NCBI GenBank assembly: GCA_021399435.1
Contig: JAJTUP010000027.1
Coordinates: forward strand, 434,001-498,000
Source of the DNA: Diaporthe sp. PMI_573
Lineage: Eukaryota > Ascomycota > Sordariomycetes > Diaporthales > Diaporthaceae
Direction of reading: 5' to 3'
Length of the DNA: 64,000 nucleotides
The position numbers and the translations under genes were made by a program. Under the pieces are notes generated by a model that was not told the origin of the DNA, did not search any database, and was given only the letters and a program-made list of their open reading frames with translations. Below, in pieces: positions 9,792 to 19,485 of this stretch (the first letter of the stretch is position 1; each line of letters begins with the position of its first letter).

Positions 9792-11534
9792 TCAGTTCGT
9801 TCTATCATGAATAATGTCCTGTACCGCAAGCTGAAACAGAACCTGCACATCATGGACAGAACCATGATACTCAATCTGGCGAAAATTAGCTTCGTTCAAG
9901 TAAGTCATGCATAGTTCTTACCCTTCTGAGCCAATTCCGGGACAGAACTTTGATGATTCTCTCTTGCGACTCTCGGAAGGTTTGGAGTCTTCTTTGAATG
10001 ATATGTTCCTCATCGTCTTCCCGCTTCGAAGTCCCAGCACGGCGAGAAAGTCGCTGAGACAAAACATCATCGGGGCAATCCATGACAATAGTTGCAAATT
10101 GACTGGTGATCTGGTAACAGTTAGGTGTGTTTCTATGTGGTATGGGGCTGTAAACCTGTTCTTGAAAAGCTTGAAGCTGCTCTAAGCTTTGAGGGAACCT
10201 ATTAATAAGAACTCCTGCCTTGCCTCGCTCCTACGCGCTCTGGATCTTTTTTTCAAGAAGCATTATAGTTAAAGCTGCCGGTACGACAACAGACTGGTAT
10301 ATGCTATTTTTAATAAAGTCCTTAAAGAATAATTCTGGCAAACTTTCCTCTTCTCTTAGTAGTTTGCCGACTGAAACATATTTAAAGCTAAATCGGGCGG
10401 CAGCTAGTGCGCACTGAGTACCTTTACCCACACCGGGTCCTCTAATTACAAACACTATAATCAAACTTGACTTTGTATATAGGTTAAGAGTATCCTACCT
10501 AAATAGTATCTTATCTGCTTGTTGTGTAAGCCAGGAATTGATGATTTGGCCTCGGTAGCTCTTAAAGTCGCTTAAATTGTGGGTAGGGTAACAAATAGTA
10601 TATAGGTAGGCTTGTTGTAGTGCCTCAAGCTTGTCAACCTAATGTACTACCTTAGAGATATAAGTGGAACCTTGCTTATATTTGTCCCAAAGGCTCCTGA
10701 TTTGACCTGCTAGTGGCTCGTTGTTTCCTTATCTCGCGAGACACTGGAGAAAATTTAAGCCCAGCTCTTCCCGCATATGCTTCGCTTCTGTTAGAAACTT
10801 GTTAGATGCAGCAGTTAATACAGGCTTTGAGCATACTTGCCTCGACTAACGCCGTCTGATGGGGTGATGTTCCTAGCAAGAGCCTCCGGCGCATTATGCA
10901 CGATAGCCATCTCAATAGCTTTGGCCCGCTCGTCCTCAGATCTCTGCACCTTTGTGAGCGTAAGTTGGGAAAGGGTTGTCAAAGTGCCTACCCAGGGGTA
11001 AGCGAGGCAGATTAAGCCTATCTGGTACATATGATCGGCGACACTCTCTGGTTCCTCTATTCCGCGGATAACCCAGCCCTTCCGCCGCGTGCATTTGAGC
11101 AGCTCTGATGTGGCGAAGAAGGACAGCATCGCTATTTTGTGCGCATCAGTGGATGGAAAGTTTTTGTCCTTGGTGAACTCGTAACCCCGCCTAAGATGAT
11201 GTGGTATCATTCCTCCGGGAAAGCTGAACGATTTTCCGAATGGACTTTGATTGGTCCAGTCTCTCACCAAGCGAGGGTTGGAGGGGTGGTTGGTTTGGGG
11301 GTGTACAGTGACTCGCCCATGCTCGCAAGCATGCATTGAGAGCCTCTGGGAGCTCAAGTCTCTGGATGTGCTAAGAGTGTCCAATGTCCTCGGAAGCAAG
11401 GCTTGAGTGTTGTGGGCTAAAATACGAACGGCAGAAGACCCTGTCGCAGTAAGTTTGACCGCACAGCGTGGCGCTCTCTGCCCAATGAGCGTGAGGCCAG
11501 GGCGCCGGCCTGTTGTGCCAAATTTGTTGCACAT
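9792..11534 (-). pseudogene. HD-domain phosphohydrolase fused to adenylate/UMP kinase-like domain, broken
   Basis: From ATG 11534 a 160-codon N-terminus leads into an HDDC2/YfbR-like HD domain: LLKCTRRKGWV, then PESVADHMYQIGL with the first metal-ligand His. An intron near 10,990 (GTAGGC to GTGCAG) follows, then IVHN where the family has the catalytic His-Asp doublet, then NITPSDG. A possible GC-AG intron (GCAAGT to TAACAG, ends about 10,787) leads to an LWDKYKQG / VDKLEALQQAYLY tail. The same frame runs on, with one TAG between, into a nucleoside monophosphate kinase domain: P-loop RGPGVGKGTQ at about 10,440, LINRFPQSLEQLQAF, MDCPDDVLSQRL and a TSKREDDEEHI lid. Two more introns lie near 10,115 and 9,895; the end is TGA 9792. 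Four nonsense codons (near 10,730, 10,640, 10,496 and 10,231) and no frameshift: dead by RIP-like change. HD-domain enzymes of this type are 5'-deoxynucleotidases; the kinase part would transfer phosphate to NMPs. Confidence 0.72.
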
Positions 11535-12127
11535 AGATATCTGTCTCCTACCAATAAACCTATATCTCTCTTCCTCTGCCAGCGACCCAAGTTGCCCAAA
11601 GGGCTCGCCTCAGGCGTACAAGCTTCACAGACACGCCTACGACTCGTCCTCCCTCAGGCGCGTTTTCATACCCTAGCTTGTAGCTGAGGCATACTTAGAG
11701 GGAGCCTGTTCGATTTTGATTCTGAATTTGAAGATTGAGCTCAGCAAAAAGTGAGTATGCCTGCAAGAATGAGACTGAATAATATCCTATTTCAATACGA
11801 CTACTTCCTCCGCGCAGTGAATATCATCCGTGGACGTAGAGCCCCCTTGCCCTTTTGTTCCCTGCCCCGGTCCCCCTTGTCCAGAGCCATCCTGGGGCTT
11901 CTTGTCCTTGCCCGTCGAAGTTGTTGGCTCTGGCATACTAGTGGTAGTATTGTGATGGCTATTGGTTAATGTTAACACCTTCCTCGAAGGAAATCCAGGA
12001 AAGTAAGTGAAGTAAAGAGTAGTGATTGGTCGAATACGTACATTTCGAATTGTAATTCTGTGCTTCTTGGTACGGTTGACGTTGGTTCTTAATGATTTGT
12101 TTCTGCTTTGTGTTCGAGAACTCCTGG
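11535..12127. other. Spacer between HD-kinase pseudogene and transposon
   Basis: Holds a minus-strand open piece at 11,787-11,969 rich in Gly, Gln and Ser (GSGQGGPGQGTKGQGG) of unknown nature. It would continue upstream across the transposon insertion site at 12,128 only through the element's terminal repeat, so an interrupted gene is possible but not shown. Confidence 0.3.
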
Positions 12128-12129
12128 TA

Positions 12130-12171
12130 ACGTGCCCGGCCCGCATCTCGGCCCACCCCCGTTTTCGGCCG
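12130..12171 (+). repeat. Left terminal inverted repeat of the pogo-type element
   Basis: 42 bp, beginning ACGTGCCCGGCCCG; pairs with 13,939-13,980 with two mismatches. Confidence 0.9.
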
Positions 12172-12178
12172 CCCTCCG

Positions 12179-13819
12179 TCACCCACGCCGCCTTCGCCGT
12201 GACGCCGACGCCACCGCCACCACGATAGTTGACCCCATTTCTGATGGTGTTTCTGACTCTTCTGACCCGTCGCTATCTTCTGGTACCACGCCGGCTTCTA
12301 TTTGGGTCCTCCGAATAGCCTCAATGCCGGCGAAAAGCTTATTTGGGTCAAGTTGAACCTTCTTCCTTCGGACCGCCCTGCTGACTTTAATTTGGCGTTC
12401 TAGCTCCTGGGCTTTTTGTAAGGACATCGTTAGACTAACGTCTTTCTGGTCCCAGCTCTTGAGAATTTTCCTGAAGAGGAGTCGTTGTATGGGGCTTAGT
12501 TGCTTCCGACGGGCATACCGGGCCACCATGCCACGTAGCTCTTGAGACTGCTTAGGGGTCGTAAAAAAGGTCCCTCGTGGTAGATAAAAGCACTTATTGG
12601 TGTAAAAATGGCTACTGAAGCCATCGCTAGTAGCTAATTCCAGTGTTTTTGCTTCCTTTACGTGGTTGTCTTTAATAAAGTGGCTTCCAAGTGCCCTATG
12701 CTTAGATAACGGCTAAAGACCTATTGCCTGCTAGCCAGAATAGATATTTGACTCCGTAAGTGCCTCTATTTGGGCCTTGTGATAGCAATAAAGGAAACGT
12801 TTCTTTGCTACAACTGATGATGAATCGTGCCTTCCTTGTTGGCCGAGATACTTCTTGAAGGTAGTCTTTAGAGGGCTGAAGACCGCTACATCTAGTAGTT
12901 AAAGCATATGTGAGGTATAGGCTGGCAAAAAAACGATATATACCTTATTTGAGAAGCATTCCTATATGAAATCCACCGTTGTGTGTATGTGGTGCCCATT
13001 AATTACGAGAAGGCGCCATTTAGAAAGGTCTTCCGGCGCCGTCAGTAGAAGGAAGACCCTCCGAAGCTAGTAGATGGCGATAGGTTCCTCCATCCACCCC
13101 TTTTTCGTTGCCATGAACTGCCAGCCGTCGTGATCTTTAAGGGTGATAGGAAACCACTACTGCTAAATGCTTAGTCCCTTGAAAATAATTAGAGGAATTA
13201 GGGACTTGCCTGTAGCAGAGATATACTTAAGGAAGAAGGTCCATGCTCTCGAATTAAAGTCCTTCTAAAGAAGCTTACTACTGTTAGAATAGCTAATAGT
13301 CAGGGCCTTCTCTGACTTGCCCTCCATAAGCCCACCCTCGTCGGCGTTCCATCGGTTGGCCGGCTTAATCGCCTTCACAATAGGTAGCCCCATAAAGTTA
13401 AACCACGACCCGACATTCTGTTTGGTGGCTGCCCTAAGCTGCTTTGCTTCAACGTGCTAATATTTATGGCTTCGGAGGATAGGATGATAAAGGAGGAAGG
13501 CCCTTAGCTACTTTTTTCCGAGAGGATTAACCTCCTTCCCCGAGGAGCCTAGACGGGCTGCCAGGGCCCTCGTTTCCTAGCAAGTCAGGGTATGGCTAAG
13601 GCTGCTTTGGTTGACCAAAAACATCGCCAATTGGTCCTCCTGATGGTTAGAAAGAACCCTTAGAGGGTTGGTGGCAATATAATGGCTTTGGTAGCTGGTA
13701 AGACGACTTTAAAGTATTGAGCATGGAATATGCTAGGTCCTAGAAGCCTCCCTGATGGGCATGCCATCCCTAACCGCCATGATGGCGTCGTGCATCTTAA
13801 TTTTACTATAGGGCTTCAT
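12179..13819 (-). pseudogene. Pogo-family DDE transposase, nonsense-mutated
   Basis: A single minus frame of 547 codons from ATG 13819 to the stop at 12179, interrupted by about nine stops, mostly TAG, with no frameshift. The N-terminus (MKPYSKIKMHDAIMAVRDGM) matches the helix-turn-helix Psq start of fungal pogo/Fot transposases. The catalytic DDE domain has NADEGGLMEG near 13,335 (first Asp), VINGHHIHTTVDF near 13,000 where the family has LDGHxSH (the second catalytic Asp is Asn here), and LDVAVFSPLK (third acidic residue). The C-terminus has the usual basic helix (KVQLDPNKLFAGIEAIRR). The frame ends just inside the left terminal repeat. Asp to Asn and the TAG stops are all transitions of RIP type. 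Confidence 0.87.
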
Positions 13820-13938
13820 GATAACAAGGATAATGCCTGGAAGAAGTTTGGTGACCAGAAAAAAAGTCCTCGTGAAGAAAACGTTGATTTTATAGGGGGT
13901 GGGTACAGACGCGTGCACGCGTGAACGCGGGTGTGGGC

Positions 13939-13980
13939 CGGCCGAGAACGGGGGTGGGCCGAGATCCGGGCCGGGCACGT
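13939..13980 (-). repeat. Right terminal inverted repeat of the pogo-type element
   Basis: Reverse complement of 12,130-12,171 apart from two mismatches; followed by the TA duplication at 13,981. Confidence 0.9.
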
Positions 13981-13982
13981 TA

Positions 13983-16900
13983 TGACTGCGTACAAACAGT
14001 CGTTCTTATATCCACTGACTCTATCTTTCCGGCGACCTGATTCGATTATTGGCGTTACCACGCGGAATATCTACATTAGATCAGACCCTTTACATCATAT
14101 CCGTAACCAGATAGGCAGCTGTTTCTGCAAGCCACATTTACTTGCGCGAACAAGCCCCGAGTTACCAGGGACGACGTGTCCAAGTACCATGCCAGGAGGC
14201 TCTCCCATGTCGATGAAGACGAGTGTATATTAGTCTCTACAGCGGTCGGGAGAGAGTAAGATTTGATTGGATGAAGACGGCTATGGTTCGGCCCTACAGC
14301 GGCCCCCCGAAGACCCAAACGTGATTGGATCGTGCGGGATCCAGGCCACACAGACACGTACATCGCATTTTGCAGATATGAGCTCTGGGAAGAAGCTGGT
14401 CATGGCAGCACGGCTGTGAAAGGAAGGAAAAGGAGAGGGGGAGTTGCTGGGATCTGACACTGGCAGCAAGAAAGCAGCCGCCTGCACAAACGCTCCTAGG
14501 GTACTAAGCCTACCCTGCCGGAAGAGCCCTGCAGGTAGATAGGACGAGAGAAGCTGGAGACACGCAATTGATTTAGCTCACAGCGAACTTGTTGCGCTAT
14601 CTGGAGGGAAATAGAGCTACGTTTTGCGAGGCGATGGGTATTGTACGTCCGTCCGTCCATGGGTATTATACAGGAGTGCATGGCAACATGTCATGAGTCC
14701 ATGATTATGCGAGGAAATAGGCGTCCAACAGTCGTGAAGCCGTGGAAATTTACCCTGGGGTGTACGGAACCTTACCCTTTGAGTAGTGACCTACATGTAG
14801 GCATCCAAAAACTCTTATGGAGCTGTAGGCGGACATGGCACACCGTGGTAAACGATCAAAAACCCAGCGTTAGATAACCTACAATGCCGAGAAAAATAGA
14901 TTGACCTGCATGTAACTAGCACGATATATTGGAACTTCGTGGTGCGTCCTCGCTCACTGAACGCGGAGCGCAAGGAAAAGCCCCGGCCATGATATTCTAG
15001 TCCCTCCCATGCTCGACAGTGTCTCCTCTGGAAATTAGCATGACAAGACACCTTCCTGCCACTGCCTATGCAACCATTGGCACCGAGATGTCGACTCAGC
15101 CAGTTTTACCAAAATTCTCCATCGTCGATCGCATGATACAATGAAGAATTGCACATGGCAAGGTGACTTTATGGTAATTTAGGGCAATAGGAATTACACA
15201 AATGGAATGGAGTCCCCACACAGAGACAGCGTGACAGTTTGGGAGTCAGCTTCCTAATCGCAAGGCATGTCTCAGCTCTGAAGACAGACACGAGTCTCCC
15301 TCCACCAAAGGCCCGACCGAGCCTCACATGTCGACTCATGAACTTGTGAGCCGTGATCAAAATGAGACTCGATGGAACAGCAGATGAATGGCATTGGCAG
15401 AAGGCTCTGCCCACTGCAAAACTTTGGAGGTGCGCCCCTCCCACGTGTAAAGGAAGTTGCCTTCCCGATTTGGGTGGTGTGACCGGGACTCAGGCAAGAC
15501 CTGAGAACTGGACTGCAAGCCGCTCGTGATGCCATCCTGACCCCAGCAAGATCTTCTATTTGTACGAATACCATATTATCATTACTCACGTCCACCATGC
15601 CTTCCACACTCGAGTTCGGTACCTTCCGCCTCGCCTGCCCTCCAGATATGCTTGTCGAGATGGGCCGACTTCAGCTCGCCAGGCTGAATCGCCGGTGCCG
15701 GGTGAGTTGGTCAGGCATGCTGCTCTTCAATGGATCAGCTGGATGCAATGGATTTCCCTACTTCCAGAAGCTGTTGTATTCATTCTGTCTCCAGTTCAGC
15801 ATCAAGAACACACAGCGCTTGGCCTGCAGGTTGAAGCCTGGTGCCCCACAAACAACACCTGATGTTGCGACGACGTCCAATGCTATCCTCTCGACACGCG
15901 CTAGTCAGCCAGCATCGAGACCAGACCAACGCTTGACCAAATTGTGGCCGCCCCACGCAGAGATTGTCTATCACTGCGACAAGTTTCAACACTGGAAGTC
16001 AGTATCCTGTGTCCGCCTCCCACACGCCGCCTTTTGGAGATAGAGTTGCGAACCGCGTCCAACGACAGCGACTCGGAGGGGCCGGCACGTGTTGAAAACG
16101 ATGCGAACAGAGATTCATCACACTAATGGTGCACGTGCTGGACGGAGAAGACCAGTGCGTACCTTGACATTCTTGAAATCTGCGGTACACAGCTGATCAG
16201 CAGAAGACCACAGCCGACGGACGTTCAACCAGCCCAATCAAGCCAAAACGATGGCTTCGTGTCCTCCGGTGCTGGCCGTAACGCACTCCGCCATACTTCC
16301 CAAACAAGTCTGCATTGCTGGGAAGGACGAGCACCGAAGGTCAGCTCACCCTGGCTGGAGGTTCTCGTTGAGTCACTGTCCGTACACCGCGACGCCTCGT
16401 GTCGACAGCGCCAGTCGCCTTCACCAGCAATGACAATTGATCCGACCGAGTGACGACGTCACGAATGATCATGGGATCAAAGCCTTTAAGGCCATTGTCC
16501 TCGCCATCGGAGCAATTCACACCGAACCCTGAGTGGAACCGGTCGTGTTTGGCTCAAGACGCCATAGCCCGTCTCGGCTCTACACAAGCCATGCGCCTGT
16601 CTGTTTGTCAGTAACGGCGTGAACGCGCCGGTTGCGACAACGCAGCCGGACCATGGGGATATCGAAGGCGTGCCGAAATTCTGCACCAGCGACACGTAGG
16701 AGGACCCCGGTATCGACCCGCGACGAATGTTGTGCAGCGGCTATTCCAATGTTTTGAAGGATCATTCCACAGGAAACGGCCACAGCCTCGTCTCGACAGC
16801 CAACGGCATCAACAGCATCTTTCATGTCGAGCCGGGCAGGAAGCATTGAAGCAGCGTTCTTCAAACTTCTCTGCCCCCTGAAGCTACTCCCATCTCGACG

Positions 16901-17327
16901 TCGTCCAAAAACGAAAGAAGCGTGCCTCCCAGCACGATGCAGATGTCCCCTTCGACCGGACTCTACTCTCCTGGGAATAGCTTCGCCGGTCGCTCAGTTT
17001 TGATGCCTTGGTGTTGGTGGCATTCTACCCGGAACGGCCATACTCATTTGTTCGGCAGGTCCACCTCGAAGTATCTGCAAGGGACCCCTGCCGCAAAACC
17101 ACGGTGTCAACGGGTCAGAAACCCCATCGGAATAGATGACTGGCGCCTCAATGCTGGCAGAGCATGCCTGTGGCAGCCGGTCTCAGGCGTTCTCCGGCCG
17201 GCAATTTTGAGGACCGAGCAATGCAGCGCAGCAGCCGGCACGTCACCTCCGCAAAGAACAACTCTGTTCGCCGCCAAATTGTTTAGCGTTTATCATGGTC
17301 GGACTGGCAAGCAGCGCATCAAAGCCC
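13983..17327. other. 3.3-kb spacer with short unrecognised frames
   Basis: Open frames of 60-150 codons occur on both strands (for example plus 15,597-16,043 and minus 15,272-15,607) without domains or clear splice sites. A plus-strand piece ending near 14,255 (RDDVSKYHARRLSHVDEDE) has coding-like composition and may be the tail of a lost gene. Nothing firm can be annotated. Confidence 0.35.
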
Positions 17328-17478
17328 GCCCGGCTAGCTCAATCGGTAGAGCGTGAGACTCTTGTAAGACGAGCTCCTACGCCCCACTCCGCCCACGACT
17401 CTCAGCTGACGATATATAGATGAACTTCACGATTCTGGCAGAATCTCAAGGTTGTGGGTTCGACCCCCACGTCGGGCT
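17328..17478 (+). tRNA. tRNA-Lys (anticodon CUU) with a 78-nt intron
   Basis: The acceptor stem GCCCGGC pairs with GTCGGGC at 17,471-17,477 (one G-T). The D arm (GCTC/GAGC), anticodon stem (TGAGA/TCTCA), loop with anticodon CTT, and T arm GTGGG-TTCGACC-CCCAC are all complete. The intron lies at the canonical 37/38 position, 17,365-17,442; its first bases (AAGA) can pair with the TCTT of the anticodon loop, as usual for tRNA introns. The internal A box (TAGCTCAATCGG) and B box (GGTTCGACCC) promoters are both good. The gene sits at the edge of a DUF3435 remnant. Confidence 0.93.
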
Positions 17479-17497
17479 CAATTCCCGTCCAAGTTAC

Positions 17498-17503
17498 TTT
17501 TTT
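17498..17503 (+). terminator. RNA polymerase III terminator of tRNA-Lys
   Basis: A run of six T beginning 20 bases past the mature 3' end. Confidence 0.75.
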
Positions 17504-17621
17504 GTACCTTTTTCGGGTTTTCAGGTACCTCAGCACTGGCGCCATATATATAAAACAAGCCGTCAATTTAAGGCAACGAATTTTTCGTCGTCCCCAGCTC
17601 GTCTGCGCCGTCCGCGATTAG

Positions 17622-18534
17622 ATGATGCGCCACGACCCGAAGTGGGCTACGTTCAACAGCGCCTACATCAATGAGAAGGTCAAGTTTCACCTTCAGAATG
17701 CATTCCTGGATGAGCCGACCGAGGACAGTCTGCTCGCAATGTTCTCACACATAGGCCTGATGCGTGACCCGCGTGCGAGCCAGGACATGGTCCCCGATGC
17801 AGTCTGGGAGGCCATGCCGCCCGATCCGGCGATTGTCGCGCTGGAGGCGGAAAGGGCTTAGCTGAAAGGTGGCCAGTACCGGATCCAAGGCACAGAAAAC
17901 GAGGCTCGGGTTCGAGAACTGACCAGGCTGATCGCGACGAAGGAGGCGCAGCGGAAGAAAGCCATCCGGCAAGCTTACCAGGAAGACTACTTCCACAACC
18001 GCCCGACCTGGGATATCGAGGCCGACGGGGACGAGGAGGAAGAATACGTCGAGCCGGCCGTCGACTTATACATACCGGAGCGTGCCCAGCTTGCCGATAT
18101 CCTCTGTAGCCAGCCAGACGACTTGAGCCATGCAGAGCTACTCGAGCTCCGCATCCAGGCGGCCGAGCTCATAATCGCCCTGTGCGGCAGACAAGAGACC
18201 GTGAAGCGGGCCCGTGTCTGACGGAGGCCGCGGGCCGACGTCACGATAAAAGAGTCACCCATGCCGGACCCCTTCCCGCTCCTGATGGATAGGAAGCAAT
18301 GTCTATGCTGCATCGGGGACGAAGCTCTGTCTTACGAGGAACGGACGTTTAGGTACTGTCGACCGGCGGTCATGTACGACCACTTCGATAGGGAGCATGT
18401 GGGGCAGCTCGGCGGCGTGAAGCAGATGTCGTGCAACCACCTATAGTGCAGAGAGGAGGCGCCAGAATTCAAGCACTTGAACCATTTCAAGAATCACGTC
18501 GAGAGGGTCCACGGCGTCAAACTACGGGCCTAGG
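17622..18534 (+). pseudogene. DUF3435 protein, C-terminal remnant (Starship-captain family)
   Basis: The plus frame from 17,622 opens with MRHDPKWATFNSAYINEKV, the element typical of the middle of DUF3435 proteins. Then come a conserved (V)PDAVWEAMPPDPAI region, a charged helix with EDYFHNRPT, a LADILCSQPDDLSH region, and the C-terminal Cys/His part CLCCIGDEALSYEERTFRYC with YDHFDREH and HFKNHVERVHGV. DUF3435 includes the tyrosine recombinases that drive Starship elements. The N-terminal catalytic half with the R-H-R-Y residues is missing: the frame is closed by TAG at 17,619 and the tRNA-Lys gene lies just upstream. In-frame stops are at 17,859, 18,219 and 18,444, and one extra A near 18,480 shifts the last segment. 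It is a truncated relic; whether the parent was a captain or another DUF3435 member cannot be told. Confidence 0.8.
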
Positions 18535-18619
18535 TATCTGTACTCGGGGATGAGCTAGCTTTGGCTAGCTAGGTCTAGGAGCATGTAAGCCCGAGTTGAC
18601 TACTTACATGCTACAGGTT

Positions 18620-18778
18620 TCAATGTGCTGAGAATTCGCCCAACCACACTCTGGCAGCTCAGACGATCTCCTCTGCCACCTGAGGCAATTGGTAGGGACG
18701 TCGGAGAATCTTAATGGCTACGATCTCGGGTTCTAATGCCTTGTTATCGAGAATTGCCTAAAAGACTTTGGTGTAACG
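18620..18778 (-). pseudogene. Possible protein-kinase N-lobe fragment
   Basis: About 53 codons on the minus strand with two stops: RYTKVF, a TAG, AILDNKALEPEIVAIKILRR, then AEEIV, a TGA, and AARVWLGEFSAH. The VAIKILR part resembles the beta-3 strand with the ATP-binding lysine of protein kinases, and GxYxxVF-like residues lie at the usual distance upstream. The C-lobe is not found, so the assignment is weak. Confidence 0.3.
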
Positions 18779-19485
18779 GCTCTGCTTATGCTAATTTAAA
18801 GAGCGCTCTAGACTATAACGCCATAAAGACGGGAGGAGCGTTAAGCTTGAATACGACAGACTTTGCCTGCAGTTTGTCGGATAACTACGAAAAGTGCCTT
18901 ACTTAGACAAATACATAAATACGGGTTTCCGCAGAGTCAGCCTTAAGCGGCAGACTTGTTCTGGATCTCCTGCAAGACACAAAACACCACAGACTGCCCC
19001 GGGCCGAGCTTTTGCATTTTCATATACCGAGGGCGGGCCCAACACTACCACAATAGAATACCTCTGCATCCCTAGTATAAGATGTCGCTAAGAAGACCTG
19101 CGCGTAGGGTTCTTGTAGTCGCTGGCGCGTAAAAGCGCCAAGGCGGCTGCGGCCCTCTGGTATTGCCTCTTAGCCCCCCTGCGCTAGAATACTTGCATTA
19201 CTAGCTGTCGTTACCTTATTGTAGCGGGCAGAATACATATGATTATATCCTTAGTAAATAAACATTTTCTGTCCCTGGTTATTCGAATTATGAATATACT
19301 GCTTGCAAAACGCGTTGTATGCCTTGTATTCAGTATTGCCAGGGATCAAAATTATGTGTTTGGAGCTTTTGCAAGTAGCCGTAAGGAACACGTTAAACGG
19401 GTTAAATCCTTTAATATGCCATGGCGTTTTCTCTGAAGGAACAGCTCGGAGCCCCACGACTTATATACAATCCGAACATCTAAAG
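18779..19485. other. Decayed spacer
   Basis: Stops are frequent in all frames and composition is AT-rich in parts. No gene or repeat boundary recognised between the DUF3435 and FunK1 remnants. Confidence 0.4.

Larger units (their letters stand above)
12128..13982. mobile_element. Pogo-type (Tc1/mariner superfamily) DNA transposon, complete but inactive
   Basis: The element proper is 12,130-13,980 (1,851 bp). Its ends are 42-bp inverted repeats starting ACGTGCCCGGCCC, with two mismatches, flanked on both sides by TA (12,128-12,129 and 13,981-13,982), the target duplication of Tc1/mariner/pogo elements. It contains one minus-strand transposase frame filling nearly the whole interior. The GC-rich termini contrast with the nonsense-riddled interior. 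The ends are nearly intact, so it could in principle be moved by a transposase supplied from elsewhere. Confidence 0.9.

Noticed and set aside
14076..14363. Minus frame of 95 codons and a plus piece ending near 14,255
   Set aside because: Coding-like composition only over about 40 codons; no start, no domain.
17364..17441. Spliceosomal-looking intron (GTAAG ... CTGAC ... CAG) inside the tRNA-Lys gene
   Set aside because: The same 78 bases fit a normal tRNA intron at position 37/38 with the anticodon loop TCTT pairing to intron AAGA; the splice-like ends are most simply coincidence.
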